Assembly: GCF_002929845.1 (NCBI RefSeq)
Contig: NZ_PJJS01000048.1
Span: 1 to 64,000 of the forward strand
DNA length: 64,000 nucleotides
Origin: Cryobacterium sp. M96
GTDB taxonomy: Bacteria > Actinomycetota > Actinomycetes > Actinomycetales > Microbacteriaceae
Direction: 5' to 3'
Positions 1 to 9,640 of the stretch are shown here, piece by piece. Under the pieces are notes generated by a model, which worked only from the letters and a program-made list of their open reading frames with translations, made no database searches and was not told the DNA's origin. Position 1 is the stretch's first letter, and the number at the start of each line of letters is the position of its first letter. The position numbers and the translations under genes are program-made.

Positions 1-1
1 C

Positions 2-118
2 GCGGGCCGCCCGAGCCTTGCCGGGGCCGATCGGGCCGGCGGCCCGGGCGCGGGAGGCGTCGGCGGCGTCGGAAATGAGGACGAGGAAACGTCGCGGCTG
101 GCCATGTCGCCAGCTTAG
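2..118 (+). CDS. 3' end of an upstream CDS (partial), possibly tatC
   Basis: A frame is open from base 2 to a TAG at 116-118. It encodes a Gly/Ala-rich stretch and then an acidic tail (GNEDEETSRLAMSPA). Such low-complexity hydrophilic tails are common at the C-terminus of actinobacterial TatC, and tatA-tatC often precede the DUF3516 helicase gene in this phylum. That neighbourhood argument is inference, because no TatC core is inside the window. A minus-strand reading from an ATG at 105 is also open, so the call is weak. Confidence 0.3.
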   Translation, partial: AGRPSLAGADRAGGPGAGGVGGVGNEDEETSRLAMSPA

Positions 119-281
119 ATTTGCGGCCTGTGAGTCCTCCGCAACGGCCCGTGACGGCCGCGGTGATCGGGCATATCGTCCCCGTGTTCACGCTCAGCCG
201 GAGGAGAGACCATGCTCGGTTCCGACCCGGCCGCCGGGCGCGGAGCGGATGCCCAGTGGAATAGGGCAGGATCGAAGGATC

Positions 282-2801
282 ATGGCAACTCTCACCGCCC
301 TCCCGCATGTCACCGATCCGGATGTGCTGTTCGAGGCCTTCGAAACGTGGGCGGGGGAGCAGGGTCTGTCCCTGTATCCCGCGCAGGAAGAGGCCCTGAT
401 CGAGATCGTCTCCGGGGCGAACCTGATCCTCAGCACCCCGACCGGCACCGGTAAGTCCCTGGTCGCCGTCGGTGCGCACTTCGCCGCGCTCTCGGCCGGC
501 AAGCGCACCTTCTACACGGCGCCGATCAAGGCCCTCGTCAGCGAAAAGTTCTTCGCGCTGGTGGAGATCTTCGGCGCCGAGAACGTGGGCATGATGACGG
601 GGGATTCCTCGGTCAACTCCGACGCCCCGATCATCTGCTGCACGGCGGAGATCCTGGCCAACCTCGCCCTGAGAAACGGTGAGGACACTCCTGTGGACCA
701 GGTCGTGATGGACGAGTTCCACTTCTACGGCGACCCCGACCGCGGCTGGGCCTGGCAGGTGCCGCTGCTGCTCCTGCCCGGGGTGCAGTTCATCCTCATG
801 TCGGCGACCCTCGGCGACGTCACGTTCATCGCCGACGACCTCTCGCGCCGCACCCGTCGGACCACCGCGGTCGTCACGGGCGTGGAGCGCCCGGTGCCGC
901 TGCACTACTACTACGAGACCACGCCCGTGCATGAAACGGTGGAGGAGCTACTGAAGACCGGGCAGGCTCCGATCTACATCGTGCACTTCGCCCAGGCGGC
1001 CGCGCTCGAACGGGCTCAGGCCCTCAGCAGCGTCAAGGTCGCCACCAAGGAACAGAAGGAGGCGATCGCGGAGCTGATCGGCGAGTTCCGCTTCACCACG
1101 AGCTTCGGCAAGACCCTGTCCCGGCTGATCCGGATGGGCATTGGCGTGCACCACGCCGGCATGCTGCCCAAGTACCGCCGCCTGGTGGAGCAGCTTGCTC
1201 AGCGCGGCCTGCTCCGCGTCATCTGCGGCACCGATACCCTCGGCGTGGGCATCAACGTGCCGATCCGCACCGTGCTCTTCACCGCACTCACCAAGTACGA
1301 TGGCGTCAAGATGCGCCAGCTCAACGCCCGCGAATTCCACCAGATCGCTGGCCGCGCGGGCCGGGCCGGCTACGACACGGCCGGCACCGTCGTCATCCAG
1401 GCGCCCGACCACGAAACCGATAACCTCAAGGCCATCGAGAAGGCCGGCGACGACCCCAAGAAGAAGCGCAAGATCATCCGCAAGAAGGCGCCCGAGGGTT
1501 TCGTGTCCTGGGGTGAGCCCTCGTTCCAGCGGCTCGTGGCGGCCGAGCCGGAAACGATGCACTCGAGCATGCAGATGACCGCGGCGATGCTGATCAATGT
1601 CATCGGGCGCGGCGGTGACGCGTTCACCCACGTCCACGACCTGATCTTCGACAACCACGAACCCTGGAATCGCCAGCTCGCGCACGCCCGGCGTGCCCTC
1701 GGGATCTACAAGACCCTGCGCGCGGCAGGGATCGTGGAGCAAAGCGCGGCCGGGGACATCCGTCTCACCGTCGACCTGCAGCCCAACTTCGCCCTCAACC
1801 AGCCACTGTCGCCGTTCGCGCTCGCCGCGTTCGACCTGCTCGACGCCGACCCCGATGTGGCCGGCCCCGGCAGCGGCCACTACGCCCTCGACATGATCTC
1901 CATCGTCGAGGCCACCCTCGACAACCCGCGCCCGGTGCTGATGGGCCAGCAGTTCGCGGCCCGCGGCGAGGCCGTGAACGCCATGAAACGCGAGGGCATC
2001 GAATACGACGAGCGGATGGCGCTGCTCGAGGAGATCACCTGGCCGAAGCCGCTCGAGGAGTTGCTGCACGTCACCTTCACCACCTACAAGGAATCCCAGC
2101 CGTGGATCGCCGACTTCGAGCTCAGCCCGAAGACGGTCGTGCGGGACATGTACGAGCGGGCCATGTCCTTCGGTGAGTTCGTGGCCTTCTACAAGCTCGC
2201 CCGCAGCGAGGGCGTCGTTCTCCGCTATCTCTCGGATGCGTACCGGGCCGCCCGGCAAACCATCCCCGACGACGCCAAGACGGAAGACCTGCTCGACCTG
2301 ATCGAGTGGCTGGGCGAGCTGGTGCGCCAGGTCGACTCGAGCCTGCTCGACGAGTGGGAGGAACTCATCCACCCGGACCTTGCCGTGCACTCGGATGCTG
2401 CGCAGTCGGTGCTGCCGCCCGCGCCCCGCCGCCTGACCACCAATGCGCGCGCGTTCCGCATCCTGGTGCGCAACGAGCTCTTCCGCCGGGTGCAGCTGGC
2501 CGCGCTCGAGAACTATGACGCCCTGGGCGAGCTTGACCGGGAACACGGTTTCCACACGGATGCCTGGGTCGATGCCATGGACGGCTATTTCGCCCTGCAC
2601 GACGAGCTGCTGACCGGGGCGAATGCGCGCAGCGCAGACCTGATCATCTTCGACGAGGGCGCATCCGTCTGGACCGTGCGGCAGATATTCGACGACCCGG
2701 CGGGGGACCACGACTGGGGCATCAGTGCCACGGTCGACCTGGCCGACTCCGACGAGCTGGGCGCCGCCGTCGTGCGCGTCACCGGCGTCGACCGGCTGTA
2801 G
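282..2801 (+). CDS. DEAD/DEAH-box superfamily 2 helicase with DUF3516 C-terminus
   Basis: An 839-residue ATP-dependent helicase of the actinobacterial DUF3516 type, Ski2-like in layout. Walker A is PTGTGKS at about residues 53-59, the DEAH-like box is MDEFH at 143-147, motif III is SAT near 174, and motif VI is QIAGRAGR near 354. The rest is the DUF3516 region. An upstream in-frame ATG would add 88 residues of low-complexity Arg/Ala sequence. The ATG at 282 follows an AAGGA stretch and begins where helicase-like sequence begins, so it was chosen. The nucleic-acid substrate is not evident; a role in RNA or DNA remodelling is family-level inference. Confidence 0.9.
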   Translation: MATLTALPHVTDPDVLFEAFETWAGEQGLSLYPAQEEALIEIVSGANLILSTPTGTGKSLVAVGAHFAALSAGKRTFYTAPIKALVSEKFFALVEIFGAENVGMMTGDSSVNSDAPIICCTAEILANLALRNGEDTPVDQVVMDEFHFYGDPDRGWAWQVPLLLLPGVQFILMSATLGDVTFIADDLSRRTRRTTAVVTGVERPVPLHYYYETTPVHETVEELLKTGQAPIYIVHFAQAAALERAQALSSVKVATKEQKEAIAELIGEFRFTTSFGKTLSRLIRMGIGVHHAGMLPKYRRLVEQLAQRGLLRVICGTDTLGVGINVPIRTVLFTALTKYDGVKMRQLNAREFHQIAGRAGRAGYDTAGTVVIQAPDHETDNLKAIEKAGDDPKKKRKIIRKKAPEGFVSWGEPSFQRLVAAEPETMHSSMQMTAAMLINVIGRGGDAFTHVHDLIFDNHEPWNRQLAHARRALGIYKTLRAAGIVEQSAAGDIRLTVDLQPNFALNQPLSPFALAAFDLLDADPDVAGPGSGHYALDMISIVEATLDNPRPVLMGQQFAARGEAVNAMKREGIEYDERMALLEEITWPKPLEELLHVTFTTYKESQPWIADFELSPKTVVRDMYERAMSFGEFVAFYKLARSEGVVLRYLSDAYRAARQTIPDDAKTEDLLDLIEWLGELVRQVDSSLLDEWEELIHPDLAVHSDAAQSVLPPAPRRLTTNARAFRILVRNELFRRVQLAALENYDALGELDREHGFHTDAWVDAMDGYFALHDELLTGANARSADLIIFDEGASVWTVRQIFDDPAGDHDWGISATVDLADSDELGAAVVRVTGVDRL

Positions 2802-2840
2802 CGGGCCGGGCGGAAGCCGCACCGGGAGTACCGTGGGAGC

Positions 2841-3890
2841 ATGACGCAGTCGCCAGCATCCGTCGCCCCAATCCGCACCGGACTGATCGGGTTCGGCACG
2901 TCCGGACGCGTGTTCCACAGCCCGCTCCTCGGCGCGAACCCCGAGTTCTCGCTCGACCTGATCGTCACCCGCGACCCCGTGCGGCGCGAGCAGGCCGGTG
3001 AGCGTCACCCGGGGGTGCGCCTGATGTCGACCGCCGAGGACCTGTTCGCCGCCGCGGACGACCTGGACCTGGTCGTGATCGGCTCACCGTCGGGCACGCA
3101 CGTCGAACTCGCCCACGCCGCCCTCGACGCCGGGCTCGCCGTGGTCGTCGACAAGCCCTTCGCGGTGACGGCCCGGGAAGGCCGCGGCCTGATCGAGAAG
3201 GCCGTGAGCCTCGGCCTGCCGCTCACCGTGTTCCAGAACCGGCGCTGGGACGGCGACTTCCTCACCCTGCGTGGCGTAATCGAAGCGGGGGCGCTCGGCG
3301 ATGTGCGCCGGTTCGAGTCCCGGTTCGAATGGTGGAAGCCGGAGCAGACCAAATCGTGGAAGGTCGGCGCGACCATCCAACAGGGCGGCGGGGTGCTCTT
3401 CGACCTCGGCGCCCACCTGATCGACCAGGCCCTGCAACTGTTCGGCCCGGTCGACGACGTCTACGCGGAGACCCTCATTCGACGCCCGGGTGGGGTCGCC
3501 GACGATGACACCTTCGTGGCGCTGCACCACGGGTCGGGGGTGCGCTCGCACCTGTGGATGAACGGGATCGCCGCCCAGGTCGGCCCGCGCTTCCACGTCC
3601 TCGGCTCCGAGGCGGGCTACACCAAGTGGGGCCTCGACGGCCAGGAGACCGCCCTCGCGGCGGGTGCCCGACCGACCGACCCGGGTTTCGGCGTCGACCC
3701 GGAGTCCGCCTGGGGCGTGCTCGGACGGGACGGCGCGCTGACCCGGGTGCCGACCGAGCGCGGCAACTATGCGGCGTTCTACACCGGTCTGGCCGACGCG
3801 ATCCTGCGTGGGGCTCCGATCCCGGTCGACCCGCGGGAGTCGCTGCGCACGATCACCCTGATCGAGCGCATCAACCTGCTGACGCACTAA
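2841..3890 (+). CDS. Gfo/Idh/MocA family NAD(P)-dependent oxidoreductase
   Basis: A 349-residue cytosolic dehydrogenase. The N-terminal Rossmann fold starts with GLIGFGTSGRVFHSPLL (about residues 14-30), followed by VIGSPSGTH and the family signature VVDKPFAVT, whose Lys is the usual catalytic residue. The C-terminal half is the alpha/beta dimerisation and substrate domain. The substrate, typically a sugar, inositol or derivative, cannot be deduced. It lies 39 bp after the helicase. A TACCGT box at 2829-2834 ends 6 nt before the ATG, suggesting a leaderless transcript. It converges on the LysM lipoprotein gene across a spacer holding a family A palindrome. Confidence 0.88.
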   Translation: MTQSPASVAPIRTGLIGFGTSGRVFHSPLLGANPEFSLDLIVTRDPVRREQAGERHPGVRLMSTAEDLFAAADDLDLVVIGSPSGTHVELAHAALDAGLAVVVDKPFAVTAREGRGLIEKAVSLGLPLTVFQNRRWDGDFLTLRGVIEAGALGDVRRFESRFEWWKPEQTKSWKVGATIQQGGGVLFDLGAHLIDQALQLFGPVDDVYAETLIRRPGGVADDDTFVALHHGSGVRSHLWMNGIAAQVGPRFHVLGSEAGYTKWGLDGQETALAAGARPTDPGFGVDPESAWGVLGRDGALTRVPTERGNYAAFYTGLADAILRGAPIPVDPRESLRTITLIERINLLTH

Positions 3891-4305
3891 GGCACGTGCG
3901 TCCCGGCCCCGCCGTTGCGGCGCACCCGGACGGACGGACGGGGCCGACTCCACCGCGTGGACGCTGTCCATCGCTTAGGGAGGGCCGTGCTCGGTGTCGA
4001 ACCAATTCGACGGAGATCCTGCTGTAAAAGTGCGTTTTCGGCGTGACTGGGTGCGATTCGGCCACAATCTCCGTCGAATTCGTTCGCAACGGAGTTGTTG
4101 AAGGGACGGCCCGACCGTCCCGCGAGAATGCTCTCCCGCGTGGATGGCGGTGCCATCTGGAGCGTCCGTTTCCGCGTCGGTCTCGGCCCGGAGAATTGTG
4201 GGAACCCCACTGCCGTGCCGCCCCGACGTTCGAGGCGTGTCACCACCTTGACGAGCGGGCTACCGGAGCCATATCGAGAAGCTGGGAATGTACCACCTGA
4301 GCGCG
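3891..4305. other. Convergent intergenic spacer with palindromes
   Basis: A 415-bp gap between converging genes. It contains the family A element at 3999-4085 and a small hairpin (GGGACGG, loop of 5, CCGTCCC) at 4103-4121 that could end transcription of the oxidoreductase. I see no credible coding sequence in the remainder. Confidence 0.6.
3999..4085. repeat. Family A palindromic element, copy 1 (87 bp)
   Basis: The left arm GAACCAATTCGACGGAGAT (3999-4017) is inverted at 4067-4085 with one mismatch. The 49-nt interior carries two near-direct repeats, GTGCGTTTTCGGC and GTGCGATTCGGC. The interior closely matches copy 2 (9522-9617), but not copies 3 and 4. Confidence 0.9.
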
Positions 4306-4791
4306 CTACCCAGTGGTGGTCCAGTCGAGGTTGATCACGTCCCGGATGTAGATATTCTCACCCAGACCCGATACCGACGGATTCATGCGCAACAGCTGCT
4401 GCACCGGTAGGTCGAAGCGCTGCGCGATGGCGAAGAAGTCGTCGCCCTCCAGCACGGAGTAGCTGGTCGGGGCGCCCGCACCATCGGTGACCGGGGCGCC
4501 GGTGGCCCCCGTACTGGCGCCAAGGTCGACGGCCGGGCCCTCGGGCAGCGGCTCCACGGGCACGGCCTCGGCGTTGGGCGTGATAGTCGGATTCGGCACA
4601 ACCGGGGCCTCGGGCTCAGGGGTCGGCGTGGGGGTGGGAGTCGCAGTGGGCGTCGGCGTGAGGGTAACCGTCGCGGTGACCACCGGAGCGGGGGCGCCGG
4701 CGCACCCGGTGAGGCCGAGCGGGAGCAGCAGTATGGCGGCCAGAGCGACCCGCGCCCAGACAGGAGTGGTTGTCGGTCGCGCAGAATTCAT
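4306..4791 (-). CDS. LysM-domain lipoprotein
   Basis: A 161-residue predicted lipoprotein. The N-terminal signal peptide ends in the lipobox LTGC near residue 30. A Thr/Pro repeat (TPTPTATPTPTPTP) and a Pro/Ala-rich spacer follow. The C-terminal 50 residues read as one LysM: YSVLEGDDFFAIAQRFDL, then a LLRMNPS-type turn and an IYIRD strand. It probably sits on the outer face of the membrane and touches peptidoglycan. The partner function is unknown. A GAGGGGG Shine-Dalgarno stretch precedes the ATG. It is downstream of, and in the same direction as, the serine dehydratase gene. Confidence 0.82.
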   Translation of the reverse strand: MNSARPTTTPVWARVALAAILLLPLGLTGCAGAPAPVVTATVTLTPTPTATPTPTPTPEPEAPVVPNPTITPNAEAVPVEPLPEGPAVDLGASTGATGAPVTDGAGAPTSYSVLEGDDFFAIAQRFDLPVQQLLRMNPSVSGLGENIYIRDVINLDWTTTG

Positions 4792-4866
4792 CGGATGTCC
4801 CCCTCGCAGAAAGTTCCGTTCGTGCCCCCGAGCGGATGCGTCCAGCTTAGGGCGCGAGTGGCGATG

Positions 4867-6240
4867 TCAGCACTCGATCACGTTGACGGCGAGGCCACCC
4901 TCACTGGTCTCCTTGTACTTGGTCGACATGTCCAGGCCGGTCTGGCGCATGGTTTCGATCACGGCGTCGAGGGAGACGAGGTGCGTGCCGTCGCCGTGCA
5001 GGGCCAGCCGGGCCGCCGACACGGCGGTCGACGCGGCGATGGCGTTGCGCTCGATGCACGGCACCTGCACGAGCCCGCCGACGGGGTCGCAGGTGAGGCC
5101 CAGGTGGTGCTCCATCGCGATCTCGGCCGCGTTCTCCACCTGCCGCGGCGTGCCGCCAAGAACGGCGCAGAGTGCGCCGGACGCCATGGCGCAAGCGGAG
5201 CCGACCTCGGCCTGGCAGCCGCCCTCCGCCCCGGAGATGGAGGCGTTGGCCTTTACGAGCGAACCGATGGCGACGGCGGTGAGCAGATAGCGACGGATTC
5301 CCGCGGCATCCGCCCCGGGCACGAAGCGCAGGTAGTAGTGGCCGACCGCGGGGATGATGCCGGCCGCGCCGTTCGTGGGGGCGGTGACCACGCGGCCGCC
5401 GGAGGCGTTCTCCTCGTTGACGGCGAGGGCGAATGCATGCAGCCATTCGGTCGAGGTGTCGCGTTCACGCGACGGCAGCCGGTCATATTCCTCTAGCTGC
5501 ATGCGCACGGCCGCCGCGCGGCGCTTGACCTGAAGGCCGCCGGGGAGGGTGCCGGTGGCCTCGAGTCCTGACTCCACGCAGTCGCTCATGGCGTTCCAAA
5601 TCGCGTCGAGGCCGACGTCGAGCGCCTCGGCCCCGTGGATCGTCTCCTCGTTGGCGCGGGCGATGTCGCAGATTGCGACGGCGTGAAGGTCGCAGAGGGC
5701 GAGGAGTTCGGCGCTGGAGGAGTACTGCCGCGGCTGTGGCACGGCCCTGCATGGGCCGATCGGGTCGCCGTCGCGCCGAATGAAGCCGCCGCCGATCGAG
5801 TACCAGGTCTCCTCGAGCAGGGGGACGGCGTCGTGCCCCCAGGCCGTGAGGGTCAGCGCGTTGGGGTGGCCGGGCAGCCGGGTGCGCGCCTCGAAGGACA
5901 CGTCGTCCTTTCGCACGGGGATGGCATGGCTGCCGCCGAGCATCAGCACGGCGTCGTCGGCCAAGCCGGACCAGGCGGAGCGCACGTCATCCGGGTCGCA
6001 GGTCTCGGGGCGGAGCCCGGAGAGGCCGGCCAGGACTGCGTCGGGCGTGCCGTGGCCGAGTCCGGTCGAGCCGAGCGAGCCGTAGAGCGAGCAGCCGATT
6101 CGGGCCACGTCGGCGAGCAGACCGGCATCGCGCAGGTGGTCGGCGAAGGTGAGCGCCGCCCGCATCGGGCCCACCGTGTGGGAGCTGGAGGGGCCGATGC
6201 CGATGGAGAAGAGGTCGAGTGCCGACACATACGCAGTCAT
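4867..6240 (-). CDS. sdaA: L-serine ammonia-lyase (L-serine dehydratase), iron-sulfur type
   Basis: A 457-residue single-chain enzyme that deaminates L-serine to pyruvate and ammonia with a [4Fe-4S] cluster. The N-terminal beta domain begins [20 protein letters not shown]. The alpha domain has [17 protein letters not shown] and the Cys-bearing stretches [23 protein letters not shown] and VPCIERNA. The chain ends in Cys (VNVIEC), the tail residue known in this family to occupy the active site. A TACGAT box (minus strand, 6247-6252) ends 6 nt before the ATG, so the transcript is probably leaderless. Confidence 0.95.
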   Translation of the reverse strand: MTAYVSALDLFSIGIGPSSSHTVGPMRAALTFADHLRDAGLLADVARIGCSLYGSLGSTGLGHGTPDAVLAGLSGLRPETCDPDDVRSAWSGLADDAVLMLGGSHAIPVRKDDVSFEARTRLPGHPNALTLTAWGHDAVPLLEETWYSIGGGFIRRDGDPIGPCRAVPQPRQYSSSAELLALCDLHAVAICDIARANEETIHGAEALDVGLDAIWNAMSDCVESGLEATGTLPGGLQVKRRAAAVRMQLEEYDRLPSRERDTSTEWLHAFALAVNEENASGGRVVTAPTNGAAGIIPAVGHYYLRFVPGADAAGIRRYLLTAVAIGSLVKANASISGAEGGCQAEVGSACAMASGALCAVLGGTPRQVENAAEIAMEHHLGLTCDPVGGLVQVPCIERNAIAASTAVSAARLALHGDGTHLVSLDAVIETMRQTGLDMSTKYKETSEGGLAVNVIEC

Positions 6241-6282
6241 CCGACCATCGTAACCGTGCCGGGGTTGCGCCCCGGGGACGGA

Positions 6283-6912
6283 TCAGCGGATGGTTTTGCG
6301 CGCCGTGATCTGGCCGGTGTCGAACCCGAGGAGGTGCAGCCCTCCGTGGAACCGGGCGTGCTCGATCTTGATGCAGCGGTCCATCACCACGGTGAGCCCC
6401 TTCGATTCGCCGTATTCGGCGGCCTCTTGGTTCCAGATGCCCAGCTGCACCCAGACGGTGGGCGCCCCGATTGCGAGCACCTCGTCGATCACGGCCGGGA
6501 TGTCGTTGGCGCGACGGAACACGTCGACGATGTCGGGCACCTCGGGCAGCGACGCGAGGTCCGGGTAGGCCGTCTCACCGAGGATCGTCTTCGCGTTCGG
6601 GTTGACGAAGTAGACCCGGTAGTCGCTCGACTGCTGCAGGTAGGTACCCACGAAATAACTGGAGCGGGCCGGATTCGGCGACGCGCCGACGATGGCGATC
6701 GACTTCGCCGTCCGCAGGATCTTCAGCCGGGCCTTGGCGTCGGGACCCACCCAGGTGCGCCGGGATTTCAGCAGCTTCGCGAGGGGGGAACCGGTGGGCA
6801 CTGAGCAGCTGAGCCCATTGGCGAGGTGCACGGTGTCGCGCGCGGCGGCATCCGTGACCGTTGCGACGTCGCTGTCGGGGGTGGCGTCGATGTTCACGTG
6901 GTGCTCGCTCAT
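6283..6912 (-). CDS. CoA-binding domain protein (YccU/YneT-like)
   Basis: A 209-residue cytosolic protein with a Rossmann-like CoA-binding domain: IAIVGASPNPARSSYFVG, then VYFVNPNA and TVWVQLGIWN, then the conserved Cys stretch VVMDRCIKIEH. The molecular role of this family is not established. The ATG overlaps the stop of the upstream sulfhydrylase gene by 4 bp (6909-6912), so the two are translationally coupled. The same pairing is seen in other actinobacteria, which suggests a link to sulfur-amino-acid or CoA metabolism (inference). The first 60 residues are a less conserved extension. Confidence 0.85.
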   Translation of the reverse strand: MSEHHVNIDATPDSDVATVTDAAARDTVHLANGLSCSVPTGSPLAKLLKSRRTWVGPDAKARLKILRTAKSIAIVGASPNPARSSYFVGTYLQQSSDYRVYFVNPNAKTILGETAYPDLASLPEVPDIVDVFRRANDIPAVIDEVLAIGAPTVWVQLGIWNQEAAEYGESKGLTVVMDRCIKIEHARFHGGLHLLGFDTGQITARKTIR

Positions 6913-8201
6913 TTGGTCCCCGCAATCCGGCCAAGGGCCTGGTCGAGGTCGTAGATGATGTCCTCGACGTCTTCGATGCCCACGCTGATGCGGACCAGGC
7001 CGGGCAACACGCCGGCGTCGACGAGCTGGGTCTCGTTCAGCTGCGCATGGGTGGTGGAGGCCGGGTGGATGACCAGGGTCTTGGCGTCGCCGATGTTGGC
7101 GAGGTGGCTGGCCAGGTCGACCGATTCGATGAAGGTGCGCCCGGCGTCGCGGCCGCCCTTCACTCCGAAGCTGAAGACCGATCCGGGGCCCTGCGGCAGG
7201 TATTTGAGGCCGCGGTCGTAGTGCGGGTGGGCCGGCAGCCCGGCCCAGTTGACGTACTCGATCCGGGGATCGGCGTCGAGCCACTCGGCCACCGCGCGCG
7301 CGTTGTCCACGTGCGCCTGCATGCGGAACGGCAGCGTCTCGACGCCCTGGGCGAGGAGAAACGCGGAGTGCGGGGAGAGGGCCGGGCCGATGTCGCGCAG
7401 CTGCTCGGCGCGCAGGCGGGTGAGGAACGCGTACTCGCCGAAGTTGCCGGCCCACTCGAGACCGCCGTAGCTGGGCACCGGCTCGCCGAAGAGCGGGAAC
7501 TTGTCGCTGTGCCAGTCGAAGCGTCCGCTCTCGACGACGACGCCGCCGAGGGTGGTGCCGTGCCCGCCGAGGAACTTGGTGGCGGAGTGGATCACGATGT
7601 CGGCGCCCCACTCGATCGGCCGGGTCAGGTAGGGCGTGGCGATAGTCGAGTCGATCACCAGGGGGATCCCGGCCGCGTGGGCGACGGCGGCGAGTCCCTC
7701 GATGTCGGCGACCTCGCCGGACGGGTTGGCCACCGTCTCGGCGAAGATCAGCTTGGTTTTCTCGGTGATCGCGGCGGCGTAGTCGGCCGCGTCGGCGCTG
7801 CGCACGAACGTCGTCTCGACCCCGAACCGGCGCAGCGTCACGTCGAGCTGGGTGATCGAGCCGCCGTAGAGGTTGGCACTGGAGACGATGTGGTCTCCCG
7901 AGCCGGCGAGGCTGGCGAAGGTGATGTACTGCGCGGACAGGCCGCTGGCGGTGGCGACGGCGCCCAGCCCGCCCTCGAGGCTGGCCACGCGCTCCTCGAA
8001 GGCCGCCACGGTCGGGTTCGAGAGGCGGGAGTAGACGTTGCCGTACTTCTGCAGGGCGAAGCGGGCGGCGGCATCCAACGCGTCATCGAAGACGAACGCG
8101 CTGGTCTGGTAGATCGGCAGGGCCCGCGCGCCGGTCACGGCGTCGGGGATGTTGCCTGCGTGGATTGCCCGGGTCTTGAAACCGTACTCGCGATCTGCCA
8201 T
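6909..8201 (-). CDS. metY: O-acetylhomoserine/O-acetylserine sulfhydrylase, PLP-dependent
   Basis: A 430-residue member of the Cys/Met metabolism PLP enzymes, the length expected for O-acetylhomoserine aminocarboxypropyltransferase. Visible signatures are the N-terminal FKTRAIHAG, the YSRLSNPT loop, the PLP-lysine motif HSATKFLGGHGT and the C-terminal LVRISVGIED. It would make homocysteine directly from sulfide. A TAACGT box on the minus strand (8208-8213) ends 6 nt before the ATG. It shares a 121-bp divergent spacer with the amine oxidase gene. Cystathionine gamma-synthase is the alternative, but the length and the inserted segments favour MetY. Confidence 0.93.
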   Translation of the reverse strand: MADREYGFKTRAIHAGNIPDAVTGARALPIYQTSAFVFDDALDAAARFALQKYGNVYSRLSNPTVAAFEERVASLEGGLGAVATASGLSAQYITFASLAGSGDHIVSSANLYGGSITQLDVTLRRFGVETTFVRSADAADYAAAITEKTKLIFAETVANPSGEVADIEGLAAVAHAAGIPLVIDSTIATPYLTRPIEWGADIVIHSATKFLGGHGTTLGGVVVESGRFDWHSDKFPLFGEPVPSYGGLEWAGNFGEYAFLTRLRAEQLRDIGPALSPHSAFLLAQGVETLPFRMQAHVDNARAVAEWLDADPRIEYVNWAGLPAHPHYDRGLKYLPQGPGSVFSFGVKGGRDAGRTFIESVDLASHLANIGDAKTLVIHPASTTHAQLNETQLVDAGVLPGLVRISVGIEDVEDIIYDLDQALGRIAGTK

Positions 8202-8322
8202 GACCTTACGTTAGCGATGATCGGCGGGGGGTTCGGGACAAGGGCGTAACAGTGCGAAACGGATGCCGACTTGCGGCCGCCCCGGTGCCCGCGCCTGCCG
8301 CCCGGTCGGGCAGGATAAGGGC

Positions 8323-9498
8323 ATGGAAGAGCGCGTGGAGACGGTCGTCATCGGCGGCGGGGCAATGGGGTCGGCGACGGCCTGGCAGATGGCGCGGCGG
8401 GGCCGGCCGGTCACCGTGCTGGAGCGGTTCACGCCCGGGCACCTCAACGGCGCCTCGCACGGCGCCTCCCGCAATTTCAACACCGCCTACGCCGAACCGA
8501 CCTACGTGGCGATGCTTGCCGAGGCGCTGTCGCTCTGGCGCGAGCTGGAAGCAGAGACGCAGAGCACACTCCTGCGTCAGGTCGGCGTCGTCAATCACGG
8601 GGCGAATCCGTCGTTCGACCGAGTGGCGGCAATGCTGGCCCGGGTGGGCCTGTGCGCCGAGTTCCTCGCCCCGGAGGCCGCAGCCGAACGCTGGCCGGGC
8701 ATCCGCTTCGACGGCCGGGTGCTGTTCGCCCCCGACGCCGGCCGGGTGAACGCGGACGCCGCGGTGACCGCCCTGCAGACCGCCGCGGCCACCGCCGGGG
8801 CCGACGTGCGGCACAGCATCCGCGTGCAGCGCCTGGAAGTGCAGGGCGATGACCGGGTGCGGGTGACCCACGAGGCCGGCACGATCATCGCCCGCCGCGC
8901 CGTCGTCACGGTCGGCGCGTGGACCAGCGCACTGCTGGCCGGGGTGATCCCGATGCCGCGCCTCACGGTGACGCAGGAGCAGCCGGCGCACTTCGCCTTG
9001 CGCGACGCCTCCCCGGCCGCCGCCGCACACGCCGAGACCGAGTGGCCCGGCTTCAACCATGCGCCCGCCTGGTCCGACCCGCGCTACGGATACTGGTACT
9101 CGCCGGTCTACGGCATGTACACGCCCGGCCAGGGGATCAAAGCCGGCTGGCACGGCGTGGGTCCCGGCACCGACCCGGATGCGCGCAGCTTCCAACCCGA
9201 GCCCGTTCAGCTGGCTGCCCTGGCGCGCTATGTGCGCGAATGGCTGCCCGGCGCCGACCCCGACACGCTCGAACCGGTCAGTTGCACCTACACGACCACG
9301 GCCGACGAGGACTTCGTGCTCGACCGGGTGGGCCCCGTGATCGTGGGGGCCGGCTTTAGCGGCCACGGCTTCAAGTTCACGCCGACGGTCGGGCGAATCC
9401 TCGCCGACCTGACCACGGGCACCGCAGCCGCTCCGCCGCGGTTCGCCCTGAACCGGGCGCCGAACGCCGCGGCCGGGGGCTGGCTCTCCCGCCGTTGA
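8323..9498 (+). CDS. FAD-dependent amine oxidase (sarcosine / N-methyltryptophan oxidase-like)
   Basis: A 391-residue DAO-family flavoenzyme resembling monomeric sarcosine oxidase and SolA. The dinucleotide fold is VVIGGGAMGSATAWQMARRG near residue 7, with DAGRVNADAAVTAL in the middle and the C-terminal flavin contact GHGFKFTPTVGRILADLTTG. It would oxidise an N-methylated or secondary amino acid and yield hydrogen peroxide; the actual substrate is unknown. The ATG at 8323 is 20 codons inside the longest frame. It lies 6 nt after a CAGGAT box and directly before the flavin fold. It converges on the yeiH gene across family A copy 2. Confidence 0.87.
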   Translation: MEERVETVVIGGGAMGSATAWQMARRGRPVTVLERFTPGHLNGASHGASRNFNTAYAEPTYVAMLAEALSLWRELEAETQSTLLRQVGVVNHGANPSFDRVAAMLARVGLCAEFLAPEAAAERWPGIRFDGRVLFAPDAGRVNADAAVTALQTAAATAGADVRHSIRVQRLEVQGDDRVRVTHEAGTIIARRAVVTVGAWTSALLAGVIPMPRLTVTQEQPAHFALRDASPAAAAHAETEWPGFNHAPAWSDPRYGYWYSPVYGMYTPGQGIKAGWHGVGPGTDPDARSFQPEPVQLAALARYVREWLPGADPDTLEPVSCTYTTTADEDFVLDRVGPVIVGAGFSGHGFKFTPTVGRILADLTTGTAAAPPRFALNRAPNAAAGGWLSRR

Positions 9499-9521
9499 GC
9501 GCCACGTCGCTGTTCGGCGTC

Positions 9522-9617
9522 GAACCAATTCGACGGAGATTCTGGCTCTCCTGCTCTGAAAGTGCGTTTTCGGCCTGATTGGGTGCGATTCGGGCCAAAT
9601 CTCCGTCGAATTCGTTC
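9522..9617. repeat. Family A palindromic element, copy 2 (96 bp)
   Basis: The arms GAACCAATTCGACGGAGAT (9522-9540) and its inverse (9599-9617, one mismatch) enclose 58 nt, 9 more than the other copies. The interior shares AAGTGCGTTTTCGGC and GGGTGCGATTCGG with copy 1. It sits between two converging stop codons (9498 and 9641). Confidence 0.9.
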
Positions 9618-9640
9618 GGGACGGAGCCGCTGACACCGGC

